13,344 nucleotides of DNA from JAYTJL01 sp043731125 (lineage in GTDB: Bacteria > Patescibacteriota > Saccharimonadia > Saccharimonadales > UBA10212). The first letter of the stretch is position 1. Each line of letters starts with the position of its first letter. Below the pieces are notes generated by a model. It did not search any database and was not told the DNA's origin. It saw only the letters and a program-made list of their open reading frames with translations. The stretch is from contig JAYTJL010000002.1 in assembly GCA_043731125.1 (NCBI GenBank), forward strand, positions 1-13,344, given 5' to 3'. A program made the translations under genes and the position numbers. Shown in pieces: positions 1 through 6,269 of this stretch.

Positions 1-102
1 CAGCTTAGTCCTAAAGTGATATTATTCTTTGCAGTTATGGCAGTGATATTGATGGCAATAATCGAACTTTTAGCAGCCACCAGTAAGTCCACGCGCAAGT
101 AG
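1..102 (+). CDS. C-terminal end of a membrane protein (partial)
   Basis: An open frame enters from the left edge and ends at TAG (100-102), giving 33 residues. It has one strongly hydrophobic segment (about residues 6-26, VILFFAVMAVILMAIIELLA) followed by a short polar, basic tail ending STRK, so the protein ends with a membrane helix and a probably cytoplasmic tail. The stop codon lies inside a perfect palindrome, TAGAGGGCCTCTA (100-112). The gene converges on the leftward operon that ends at 135. The N-terminal part is missing and the fragment is too short to assign a family. It was found by reading the edge frame directly. Confidence 0.5.
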   Translation, partial: QLSPKVILFFAVMAVILMAIIELLAATSKSTRK

Positions 103-134
103 AGGGCCTCTAGTAATGTACCTAGTACAGTGGG

Positions 135-461
135 CTATTTGCTGGTGTTTCTTTTTTGCCTAATGTTATCAATCTGTCTTGCTCTTTCCTCCAGGCGAGA
201 CGTACCAATTATTGTAAAGGCCGAAAGCACTGTTATTACTCCGAATATTATATAGAATACGCAGATGAGTCTACTCAAGTCAGTGGTAGGATGCAAGTCC
301 CCGTAGCCTATTGTAGTGAGAGTAGCGGTTGAGAAGTATAATGATTGAATCCAGGTCCAATCCTCTAGCCTATGGAATACTACAGTACCAATGGCAAGCC
401 ATGTTGATGTGGCTATAGCCGCGGCTGCTAATTCAGTATTGCGCTTTCTTAGCCCCACCAT
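135..461 (-). CDS. Two-TM potassium channel (Ion_trans_2 type)
   Basis: A 108-residue protein with the minimal K+ channel plan: TM1 (about 10-30), a pore helix (about 38-48), the selectivity filter TTIGYGD (49-55), and TM2 (about 64-86). A short charged C-terminal tail follows (RLEERARQ...). The filter matches the K+-selective TxGYGD signature, so it should form a tetrameric K+ pore in the cytoplasmic membrane. No RCK/TrkA-N ligand-binding domain or voltage sensor is present, so gating cannot be deduced. The ATG at 461 is preceded by AGGA with 7 nt spacing, and the gene starts 9 nt after the DUF308 stop, so it is the last gene of a three-gene operon. The family call is secure; the physiological role is inferred. 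Confidence 0.88.
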   Translation of the reverse strand: MVGLRKRNTELAAAAIATSTWLAIGTVVFHRLEDWTWIQSLYFSTATLTTIGYGDLHPTTDLSRLICVFYIIFGVITVLSAFTIIGTSRLEERARQIDNIRQKRNTSK

Positions 462-470
462 AGTTTTGTC

Positions 471-1073
471 CTAGACTGTTAACTTCTTACTATTCCGACT
501 TCCAAGTGCTATTGCAATGCAGTTGGCCCCACCAAGTATTCCGTAAAAACCAAGTATCCACACAAATGCCAGTCCACTCAGCACTGGTTGTCTTAGTACA
601 ACTATTCCAGCAACAAGACTCAAAATACCACCAAAAATTAACCAACCACGAGCCCCCACGTCGGTAGATGATTTGAAGTATGATGCTATTTCAACAATTC
701 CTTGGAATACTAGAGCAAGGCCCAGTAGGAGAATGAATGAGGCTATCAGGATAGTTTGACCGTGGTTAATGATGTACACACCAAGTCCAATCTGTACAAT
801 TCCCCACACTGACCTTAAAAACCAGCTCCGGCTGTGCCCTAGGCTTCGAAAGCCAAGAATAACGTCTGCTACTCCCGTAACAACAATGTATACGCTGAAA
901 ATGTATGCCAGTGCGTAGAGCGTAATGCTAGGCCAAAAAACCGCTAGTCCACCAAAGGCTATAAGTGCAATTCCTTTTATCAGCCATACCCACCAAATGT
1001 CTTTTTCTAGGTTTGTGTCTGGCTTTACTTTTCCGAGATTTACTTCACTATGCAAATGATGCGCTTTTGCCAT
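471..1073 (-). CDS. DUF308/HdeD-like six-TM membrane protein
   Basis: About 200 residues with a hydrophilic N-terminus (MAKAHHLHSEV...) and roughly six membrane helices arranged as repeated hairpins rich in Gly, Ala and Ile. Phrases such as GIALIAFGGLAVFWPSITL and GIVQIGLGVYIINHG are typical of the DUF308 (HdeD) fold. HdeD is linked to acid resistance in E. coli, but most relatives have no defined function. I chose the start at 1073, not the longer frame opening at 1130, because the longer version would overlap the upstream gene by 56 nt. The ATG at 1073 lies 1 nt after that gene's TAA and has a GGAAGGGA stretch upstream, which suggests translational coupling. A paralogue lies at 4155-4679. 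Confidence 0.8.
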   Translation of the reverse strand: MAKAHHLHSEVNLGKVKPDTNLEKDIWWVWLIKGIALIAFGGLAVFWPSITLYALAYIFSVYIVVTGVADVILGFRSLGHSRSWFLRSVWGIVQIGLGVYIINHGQTILIASFILLLGLALVFQGIVEIASYFKSSTDVGARGWLIFGGILSLVAGIVVLRQPVLSGLAFVWILGFYGILGGANCIAIALGSRNSKKLTV

Positions 1074-1074
1074 G

Positions 1075-1710
1075 TTATTTATTTCCCTTCCATTCATTAA
1101 TCCAAGCAGTCTCTTCCTTCTCACTGTCAATCATCTGAGTTGAAAGCCCTATTGCAGCCACACCCAACCAGAGTATTTGCCAAATCCAGCTTTGCTCGGC
1201 TACGACATTTATAGGTCCATCTTTAAGTGCTGGTAGGTCAACTGCTCCGCCTAGTAGTAGAAGACTGCTAACCATTAATGCAGACCCAGCTAGGGCTGTA
1301 AAGAATAATAAGAAGTATTTAGGTGCACGCATTAAGAGGCTAAATCCGGCTAGTAGTACTGCGGATAATATACCTACCAGCGCAGTAAGAAATCCAGGGT
1401 CAACACCAACGGCAATAAGCAGGCCAGCTCCTAGCCAGTAACCAATCATTCCCATGAATACTGTAATTGCAACGGCATAAAATAAGTAGGAAAGCACTGC
1501 ACCAACTAAACCAAAAACAACTCCTGTGACTATAGAAAGTGTGGTACCAAAAAATCCATCGCCAGTTATAGCGTGCACAAGCTCAGCTCCTAGCCAGTAA
1601 CCTGCAACTAGTCCCCAAAGTGGCAACAATAGTCGCATAGCCTTGAATCCATAAAAACTAAACAGTATTCCGATACCAAGCGCGAAAAGCGCAACTACTA
1701 CTTCATGCAT
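1075..1710 (-). CDS. DUF4203-like multi-pass membrane protein
   Basis: A 211-residue protein that is nearly all membrane helices (about seven). Two glycine-rich phrases repeat the same theme: GLVAGYWLGAELV (about 33-45) and GMIGYWLGAGLLIAVGV (about 87-103). This spacing of G-Y-W-L-G helices and the internal repetition recall DUF4203 (TMEM198/TM7SF3-like) proteins, but I assign that from pattern only. The C-terminus is polar (SEKEETAWINEWKGNK) and probably cytoplasmic. The ATG at 1710 has a strong AAAGGAG ribosome site 10 nt upstream, and a promoter lies at 1738-1766, so this is the first gene of the DUF4203-DUF308-K+ channel operon. No catalytic motif is visible and the function is unknown. 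Confidence 0.6.
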   Translation of the reverse strand: MHEVVVALFALGIGILFSFYGFKAMRLLLPLWGLVAGYWLGAELVHAITGDGFFGTTLSIVTGVVFGLVGAVLSYLFYAVAITVFMGMIGYWLGAGLLIAVGVDPGFLTALVGILSAVLLAGFSLLMRAPKYFLLFFTALAGSALMVSSLLLLGGAVDLPALKDGPINVVAEQSWIWQILWLGVAAIGLSTQMIDSEKEETAWINEWKGNK

Positions 1711-1737
1711 AGCTCACTGACTCCTTTAATTAAAACT

Positions 1738-1766
1738 ATAGTAATACTTGTATGCGTAGAATGCAA
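1738..1766 (-). promoter_or_regulatory. Candidate sigma-70-type promoter for the 1710-135 operon
   Basis: On the minus strand there is a -35 TTGCAT (1761-1766), 17 nt of spacer and a -10 TACTAT (1738-1743). Transcription would begin near 1731, about 20 nt before the ATG at 1710, leaving room for the AAAGGAG ribosome site. An overlapping TATAGT 3 nt downstream is an alternative -10. Confidence 0.45.
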
Positions 1767-1775
1767 ACTTTTTGT

Positions 1776-2675
1776 TTAATTAAGTTTGTGTCCGCCAAAT
1801 TTGTTACGCATGGCGGCAAGTAGCTTGGTGGAAAAGTTTACATCTCCCTTTTGCGAGGCCAGACGTACATCAAAGGATGCTTGAATAGATGGCATTGGGA
1901 TATTTAGTTCTTTGGCTGTTTCCAGTGTCCAGCGGGCTTCCCCGGATTCTGCTACTATACCGTCTATACCCTCAAGCTGAGGATTTTCGTGTAATGCTTG
2001 GCGAGTAAGGTCATTCAGCCACGATGTAACTACACTGCTTTGTTGCCATACGTCTCCGGCAGCCGCTAGGTCTAAGTCTTTGTATGGCCCTTCCCTGAGC
2101 ATTCTATAGCCTTCAGCGAGTGATTCCATCATGCCGTATTCGATGGCGTTGTGCACCATTTTTACGTAGTGTCCACTTCCGGACTCTCCAAAGTGTTGAT
2201 AGCCTCCATTTGGCACCGACAGAGTTTTTAATACTGGTTCGATGGTTTTGAAATTCATTTCGTCCCCTCCTCCCATCATTGAAAACCCGTTCTTGTAACC
2301 CCAGACACCACCGCTAGTGCCTACGTCCAGTAGAACTGACCCGTTAGAGTGTACATGCTCGGCTCTTTTCTTAGTCAAACGATAGTCAGAGTTGCCTCCG
2401 TCTACAAAAAGACTCCCCTTCGGTGCAACGGCTAACCACGCGTCAAGTTCAGTATCGACTATGTCAGCAGGTATCATTAACCAAACTACCAGCTGATCGG
2501 TACTAAATGCCTCTAAAACCTCTTGCTTTGTGTAGGCTGGTTTGGCTCCATTCAAAACAGCCTCATCGATTGGTTCTCTGCTCCTATTATGAGCAATAAC
2601 CTGGTGGCCGTCTTCGACAAGCTTTTGAGCAATTTGCCCACCCATACGTCCGAGGCCGTGAATAGCAATCTTCAT
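1776..2675 (-). CDS. gnd: 6-phosphogluconate dehydrogenase, decarboxylating (short form)
   Basis: Converts 6-phosphogluconate to ribulose 5-phosphate and CO2 in the oxidative pentose phosphate pathway, in the cytoplasm. The Rossmann dinucleotide motif GLGRMG is at residues 7-12 and the second strand ends in HNRSRE (29-34). Further family signatures are DGGNSDY (92-98), SGG (121-123), and GHYVKMVHNAIEYG (168-181), which carries catalytic Lys172, Asn176 and Glu179. At 299 residues it belongs to the short class, which lacks the long helical C-terminal domain of the roughly 470-residue enzymes. The ATG at 2675 overlaps the upstream pgl stop as ATGA, so the two consecutive pathway steps are translationally coupled. 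NRSRE resembles NADP-dependent enzymes, whereas many short forms prefer NAD, so cofactor choice is uncertain. Confidence 0.93.
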   Translation of the reverse strand: MKIAIHGLGRMGGQIAQKLVEDGHQVIAHNRSREPIDEAVLNGAKPAYTKQEVLEAFSTDQLVVWLMIPADIVDTELDAWLAVAPKGSLFVDGGNSDYRLTKKRAEHVHSNGSVLLDVGTSGGVWGYKNGFSMMGGGDEMNFKTIEPVLKTLSVPNGGYQHFGESGSGHYVKMVHNAIEYGMMESLAEGYRMLREGPYKDLDLAAAGDVWQQSSVVTSWLNDLTRQALHENPQLEGIDGIVAESGEARWTLETAKELNIPMPSIQASFDVRLASQKGDVNFSTKLLAAMRNKFGGHKLN

Positions 2676-3322
2676 AATTCTACTTGGTCATTATATACGA
2701 TAAGTTCGTGCGCTGCGCGTAAATTCAAAAGAGGCAAATCGCTAGGCGCGTCGCTGGCTAATATCTCTAGCATCTGTTTTTTTTCAGCTCCCACGGCATA
2801 TATCACCGCTACATCTAGCTGACTAAACAGTGCTGGAGTTACGCTGATCCTCTCCTGTTCTTCACGCTTGTAGAATGCTACCATTTCACCGCTCGGAGAG
2901 ACGCAACCTGGCAATAGTCCAGCTGTGTGTCCATCACTGCCGATTCCAAACAGTCCTATTCGAAAATCTACATTGGATATTGTACGCTCAAGCCAAGCTG
3001 CAAAAGCAGTGGTATCTTGGGAAGTGCTTTGTCCGTGTAGAACTTCATAATACTCACGAGTTAGGTAGTTAAAACCAGTTTCTTTTAATTGTTGCCAGTT
3101 AGACTCAGGGTGGCCAACCGCGCCTGGGCGTTCGTCGGTGAGTGATATATATAGATTGCTATCAACACCGTGGATTTGCTGAGAAGCCGCTACCGCCACT
3201 GTTATAGCAGAACCACCAGGCACCAACCAAAGCACTTTTTTGTCGTTGCTAATTTTAGTGCTTATAGTCTGAGCTATATATATGGCAGCTGCGTCTGGAG
3301 TGTCTGATTTAATAAACTTCAC
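2672..3322 (-). CDS. pgl: 6-phosphogluconolactonase
   Basis: Hydrolyses 6-phosphogluconolactone to 6-phosphogluconate, the step before Gnd. The 216 residues show the NagB/Pgl fold: a phosphate-binding VPGGSA loop (34-39, usually SGGST), TDER (62-65), and the diagnostic GIGSDGHTAGLLPG (126-139) that carries the catalytic His. Family length is normal (about 220-260). The start is GTG at 3322; no Shine-Dalgarno is visible, and a TATACT element ends 7 nt upstream, so the mRNA may be leaderless. The last four bases are shared with gnd (ATGA). No glucose-6-phosphate dehydrogenase gene lies in the window, so the substrate must come from a gene elsewhere or another route. Confidence 0.93.
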   Translation of the reverse strand: MKFIKSDTPDAAAIYIAQTISTKISNDKKVLWLVPGGSAITVAVAASQQIHGVDSNLYISLTDERPGAVGHPESNWQQLKETGFNYLTREYYEVLHGQSTSQDTTAFAAWLERTISNVDFRIGLFGIGSDGHTAGLLPGCVSPSGEMVAFYKREEQERISVTPALFSQLDVAVIYAVGAEKKQMLEILASDAPSDLPLLNLRAAHELIVYNDQVEL

Positions 3323-3329
3323 TAATACC

Positions 3330-3335
3330 AGTATA
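3330..3335 (-). promoter_or_regulatory. -10 element of a probable leaderless pgl-gnd promoter
   Basis: TATACT on the minus strand is separated by only 7 nt (GGTATTA) from the GTG start of pgl. That would place the transcription start at or within a base or two of the start codon. The -35 position falls in the T-run of the neighbouring terminator and has no good match, so the call rests on the -10 and the lack of a ribosome site. Confidence 0.4.
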
Positions 3336-3351
3336 GTGATGAATCAATAAC

Positions 3352-3390
3352 AAAAAAAGAACCCGGAGATTAATCTAGGTTCTTTTCTTT
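3352..3390 (-). terminator. Rho-independent terminator after the LPxTG gene
   Basis: The arms 3355-3363 (AAAAGAACC) and 3378-3386 (GGTTCTTTT) pair over 9 bp and enclose a loop containing the small palindrome AGATTAATCT. On the minus strand the hairpin runs into seven T's (3358-3352). It lies 38 nt past the LPxTG stop and isolates that gene from pgl-gnd. The A-rich left arm and T-rich right arm mean it could also stop rightward transcripts. Confidence 0.75.
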
Positions 3391-3423
3391 AGGACTTGAG
3401 TTTTTAGAACCGGTAACTATAGT

Positions 3424-3924
3424 CTAGTTTTCGTCACTAACAAGTTTTTTTGTAGCAATAGCAGATGCTGTACCAAGCACGAATGCTGTAGCAATGCCTA
3501 CTACTAACATCTCAGAACCTGTATCTGGAAGAGTTGTTGTAACCGCTTTTACTTGTGGTGTGGTTGTTGTGCCACTGCCCTTACCACCTTCAGCGGGTGG
3601 CGTTACTACGGCCAAAGTAGCTGGTTCGCAACTAACCCCTAGGGTGGCTACATACTCATTTAGGTTTTGAGCATCACCGGACTGGGCATCACCACCGTAG
3701 TTATTGCCGTCAACCTCTGCAGTACCAGAGTTTGAGCTTTGGTCATTAATATTGACAACCTCAACGTCGTTGTTACAGGTAACTGTAATTTTTCTAGTTG
3801 TCTCGTTAATTATTGAATTGTATGAACCAGGACCTGTATTGCTAATGTCTGCTGCAAAAACAACCGCAGGTGCAAAACCTATAGCCATTGTTGACGCGAA
3901 ACTGGCAACTAGTAATTTTTTCAT
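3424..3924 (-). CDS. Small secreted LPxTG-anchored surface protein
   Basis: With the start at 3924 the protein has 166 residues. It opens with a Sec signal peptide (MKK, a hydrophobic core, cleavage near VFA-AD at about residue 24). The mature N-terminus DISNTGPGSYNSI matches an opening I associate with small surface proteins of Saccharibacteria and other CPR. An Asn/Gly/Ser-rich domain follows with two cysteines (C50, C99) that could form a disulfide, then a Thr/Pro-rich stalk (about 102-130). The C-terminus is a textbook sortase signal: LPDTG (132-136), a hydrophobic helix and a KKL tail. The ATG at 3924 has an AGGGAG ribosome site 9 nt upstream, so it is preferred to the in-frame ATG at 3969. 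No sortase gene lies in the window. A role in surface contact is inference. Confidence 0.8.
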   Translation of the reverse strand: MKKLLVASFASTMAIGFAPAVVFAADISNTGPGSYNSIINETTRKITVTCNNDVEVVNINDQSSNSGTAEVDGNNYGGDAQSGDAQNLNEYVATLGVSCEPATLAVVTPPAEGGKGSGTTTTPQVKAVTTTLPDTGSEMLVVGIATAFVLGTASAIATKKLVSDEN

Positions 3925-4025
3925 GAACTTGTACTCCCTATTCCCCACCAGTTTTTTGATAATAAACAAGCTACTCCCAACTCTCAGGGATAGCCCTCTA
4001 AAGCCTATGCTGCTTCAATGAAATG

Positions 4026-4054
4026 ATAATAAACCATACGTTACATACTGTAAA
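4026..4054 (-). promoter_or_regulatory. Sigma-70-type promoter for the LPxTG gene
   Basis: The minus strand carries -35 TTTACA (4049-4054), exactly 17 nt of spacer and -10 TATTAT (4026-4031). The start site would be near 4019, giving a leader of about 95 nt before the ATG at 3924. That is longer than any other leader inferred in this window. Confidence 0.65.
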
Positions 4055-4101
4055 GTTTATTTTATAGCATAAGCCCTATCAGTAGTAATTTTGAAATGCA
4101 T

Positions 4102-4132
4102 AAAAATATGCCAGTCCGTAAACTGGCATATT
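4102..4132 (-). terminator. Rho-independent terminator after the second DUF308 gene
   Basis: A perfect 11-bp stem, AATATGCCAGT (4105-4115) with ACTGGCATATT (4122-4132), closes a 6-nt loop. On the minus strand it is followed by a short T-run (4106-4102). It sits 23 nt past the stop of the gene at 4155-4679 and ends that single-gene transcript. Confidence 0.8.
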
Positions 4133-4154
4133 CGATACTTTTACCTGTATTAAG

Positions 4155-4679
4155 TTAGGCTCGGGTAAGAGACTTGTGCCTGAAGGCGGCAGCTGCCAAT
4201 ATGATGCCGTTGATTACGGCAGTCAGACCAATCAGCCAGACAAGTACGAGCGCACCTCCCTTGGGGTTGGCAAAAATGTAAAAACCAAACAATAGCTGAA
4301 TAGCGCCAGCTAGGACTAGCCACCAATCATTGTTCTTAGCCTCAAACCCAACCATTATTTGCAGTAGTCCAACAACCATCGACCAGATAGCGATAACTGT
4401 TAAGACGGCTAGAGCGCTAATGCCTGGGTTTGCAAAAACGTAAAGCCCTGCGATGACACTAAAACCTCCCATAAGTACACCGGCTACCCAGTGGCCAGAG
4501 CGGCCAACCAGCGAACCAACAGCCAGCGCTAAACCACTTGCAATCAAGTAGATACCAAGGATTATTAAGAAGGCCTTTAATGAAATGGCTGGCCATGCTA
4601 GCACCATAACCCCATAAATTACTGATAAAAGTCCCCACGCTCCTACAGCCATAGCGGCTTGTTTCGATTGTTGTTCCAT
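4155..4679 (-). CDS. DUF308/HdeD-like six-TM membrane protein (second copy)
   Basis: A 174-residue protein of six predicted helices in three hairpins. The repeating units, GLLSVIYGVMVLAWPAIS, GGFSVIAGLYVFANPGIS and AIQLLFGFYIFANPKGG, show the family's G..F...G...F.NP pattern clearly. It is a cleaner DUF308/HdeD example than the copy at 471-1073, with a shorter N-terminus. HdeD-type proteins are membrane proteins linked to acid or stress tolerance in enterobacteria; the role here is unknown. The ATG at 4679 has AGGGAG 10 nt upstream. It has its own promoter (4737-4765) and terminator (4102-4132), so it is monocistronic and separate from the cyo operon upstream. Confidence 0.85.
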   Translation of the reverse strand: MEQQSKQAAMAVGAWGLLSVIYGVMVLAWPAISLKAFLIILGIYLIASGLALAVGSLVGRSGHWVAGVLMGGFSVIAGLYVFANPGISALAVLTVIAIWSMVVGLLQIMVGFEAKNNDWWLVLAGAIQLLFGFYIFANPKGGALVLVWLIGLTAVINGIILAAAAFRHKSLTRA

Positions 4680-4736
4680 AACAAAACATCTCCCTAATTA
4701 ATAACAGTATTTATACACGTTCTTTGAATTAGGCCA

Positions 4737-4765
4737 AGTATAAAGTGTAGTAATAATAGTCACAA
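4737..4765 (-). promoter_or_regulatory. Sigma-70-type promoter for the second DUF308 gene
   Basis: -35 TTGTGA (4760-4765), a 17-nt spacer and -10 TATACT (4737-4742) on the minus strand. The start site would be near 4730, with a leader of about 50 nt. It lies in the short gap after the small membrane gene that ends at 4786. Confidence 0.65.
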
Positions 4766-4785
4766 GCACAATTAGCGCTGTGTAT

Positions 4786-5037
4786 CTAAGGGGTTATGGC
4801 TAGTCGTCTACGACTTAAGAATAAGCATAAACTTACAACACTAAGGTAGCCAAGTCCGCTCAGGCACGCTGGCACTAATGCAGCATTTGTACTGACAATC
4901 AACACAGTGCCACTCAAAAAGGTTACGGCAACTGTAATATAGCCCGCTAACTGTCTTACAGCAGACGGTTTAGCTAAATTGTACCCAGATATAATTAAAC
5001 CTGCGATAGCTACTGTTATGTGTAGATATAGAAGCAT
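4786..5037 (-). CDS. Small three-TM protein of unknown function at the end of the cyo operon
   Basis: An 83-residue, highly hydrophobic protein with three likely helices (about 5-22, 30-50 and 52-75). TM1 carries a histidine (His6, in YLHITVAIAGL), and the C-terminus is basic (SRRRLAITP). I do not recognise a family. It begins 21 nt after cyoE on the same strand, so it may be co-transcribed and could be an assembly factor or accessory subunit; that is guilt by association only. An AAGGGTGG stretch lies upstream at rather long spacing. The same gap holds TGGTATAAT ending 6 nt before the ATG, so it may also be made from its own leaderless transcript. The coding call rests on its membrane character, the upstream signals and its position. 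Confidence 0.6.
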   Translation of the reverse strand: MLLYLHITVAIAGLIISGYNLAKPSAVRQLAGYITVAVTFLSGTVLIVSTNAALVPACLSGLGYLSVVSLCLFLSRRRLAITP

Positions 5038-5043
5038 AAGTAA

Positions 5044-5052
5044 ATTATACCA
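5044..5052 (-). promoter_or_regulatory. Candidate internal extended -10 promoter after cyoE
   Basis: TGGTATAAT on the minus strand is an extended -10 (TGn plus a perfect TATAAT). Only 6 nt separate it from the ATG at 5037, so a transcript would begin at the start codon. No convincing -35 is seen, as is common with extended -10 sites. Confidence 0.35.
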
Positions 5053-5058
5053 CCCTTC

Positions 5059-5919
5059 CTACGGTAGCAAATTATCGAGTGAGATCATTAATGAAAACAC
5101 CATTAATACAACTAGTGATTGTTTGAAGACTTGTTTTGCCCAGCTAGAAGTATCTGAAATAGCGGCGCCGTCGTAAACACCTTTGAACCACCACAGTCCA
5201 ATGCCCAGCATGACAACCAGGTAGCTGTAACTAGTGTTGGAAAACACGCTTAGTGACACCACTGATAGTATGAATCCGACCGTGTAATACTGCATTTGTT
5301 GTATAGTCGCTCTCACCCCACTAATTAACGGTAATACTGGGATTCTTGCAGCTTTATATTCCTTTGCTCGGCGGATAGCAATCGCATAAAAATGTGGCAT
5401 TTGCCAGGTAACCAAAATAATGAACAAAATAACACCAGTTGTATCTATTCGACCTGTCGCACCACTATACCCCACCACAGGTGGTGTAGCACCCGCAAGA
5501 GCTCCTACGAGCGTGCCGTGCGGACTGTGACGCTTAGCGTAGCCATATACGCCTATGTAGACTACAAACCCAAACATTGCAGTCCAAAAACTAATGCGAG
5601 TATGTAGTTGAAGTAGTAGTGCGAAGCCGAATACCCCCAACAAACTCCCGTAAGCTAGTGCAAAATCCGGTCGTATTGAATTTGTGACTAATGCTCGCTT
5701 AGCCGTGCGACTCATAACAGCATCTTTGCCCCGATCAATGTAATTGTTAAATACGCATCCACTAGCCATAACTAGTGCCAGCCCACCTACGCTAAGGAGC
5801 AAGTCAAGTGCATCAATTCTACCTTGTGAACCGTATAAAAATGCTGCAAGCGCGACTATCGTGTTACCGTAAACAATACCAGGCTTAGCTAGACGGTAGT
5901 AGTCACGGACTTTGGCTAT
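5059..5919 (-). CDS. cyoE: Protoheme IX farnesyltransferase (heme O synthase), apparent ATA start
   Basis: Adds a farnesyl group to heme B to make the heme O used by the oxidase. It is a UbiA-superfamily membrane prenyltransferase. The prenyl-diphosphate/Mg site is NNYIDRGKD (58-66; Asn58, Asn59, Asp62, Asp66), followed by the loop YAKRHSPHGT and WQMPHF near the later helices. Read from ATA at 5919 it has 286 residues, the usual family size, and begins IAKVRDYYRLAKPGIV, matching the normal CyoE N-terminus (K-Y--L-KP). There is no in-frame ATG, GTG or TTG between the upstream TGA (5934-5932) and TTG at 5802; starting at 5802 would delete this motif and TM1. AAGGG lies 8 nt before the ATA, and ATA overlaps the cyoD stop as ATAG. 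The family call is secure; the start codon is inferred. Confidence 0.9.
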   Translation of the reverse strand: MAKVRDYYRLAKPGIVYGNTIVALAAFLYGSQGRIDALDLLLSVGGLALVMASGCVFNNYIDRGKDAVMSRTAKRALVTNSIRPDFALAYGSLLGVFGFALLLQLHTRISFWTAMFGFVVYIGVYGYAKRHSPHGTLVGALAGATPPVVGYSGATGRIDTTGVILFIILVTWQMPHFYAIAIRRAKEYKAARIPVLPLISGVRATIQQMQYYTVGFILSVVSLSVFSNTSYSYLVVMLGIGLWWFKGVYDGAAISDTSSWAKQVFKQSLVVLMVFSLMISLDNLLP

Positions 5920-6269
5920 TTTGAGAACCCTTCATCCTTAATTATGTAACTATCTGTTTTTATGGTGCGATGGCCGTGGTGGTAACTGAGGTTTTGCATA
6001 ATCCACATACTACCAAGCACGATTATGACCACCACCATGGCTGCAAATTGAAAAGCTATTGTATTCCAGCGAGGTTTTTCTTCGTGGGCAAGGTGTAGGA
6101 AGAATGTAAGCTGAACCGCCAGCTGCGCAACACCGAGAGTGAGTATGACAGCGATTGCCGTATTTCCGTTTACTCGGTCGGTACCGACCAACCAAAAAGA
6201 GGCTATGGTAAGTACCATAGATGCGATAAAGCCAATAATGTAACTACCCTGTTGTTTACTCAGGCTCAT
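5916..6269 (-). CDS. cyoD: Cytochrome o ubiquinol oxidase subunit IV
   Basis: A 117-residue protein with three membrane helices (about 9-28, 37-60 and 70-92). It has the subunit IV signature QLAVQLTFFLHLAHEEKPRWN in the second helix and following loop. CyoD helps assemble the Cu-B site and stabilises the complex; it carries no cofactor. The C-terminal tail (IKTDSYIIKDEGFSK) is longer than expected for the family and polar. The ATG at 6269 overlaps the cyoC stop as ATGA, with GGGAG just upstream. The last codons also supply the AAGGG ribosome site for cyoE, and the TAG stop overlaps the proposed cyoE ATA start. Confidence 0.92.
   Translation of the reverse strand: MSLSKQQGSYIIGFIASMVLTIASFWLVGTDRVNGNTAIAVILTLGVAQLAVQLTFFLHLAHEEKPRWNTIAFQFAAMVVVIIVLGSMWIMQNLSYHHGHRTIKTDSYIIKDEGFSK

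Noticed and set aside
1074..1130. Longer N-terminus for the DUF308 gene (start at 1130)
   Set aside because: It would overlap the upstream gene by 56 nt with residues of no family character; the ATG at 1073 follows the upstream stop and has a purine-rich site.
1776..1800. Terminator after gnd
   Set aside because: A 7-bp CAAACTT/AAGTTTG pairing exists between the gene end and 1762-1768, but it is AT-rich and no T-run follows.
3925..3969. Longer N-terminus for the LPxTG gene (start at 3969)
   Set aside because: The extra residues precede a textbook MKK signal peptide, and the ATG at 3924 has a good ribosome site.
5800..5802. TTG start for cyoE
   Set aside because: It would remove the first helix and the conserved LAKP segment, which are clearly encoded in frame upstream.
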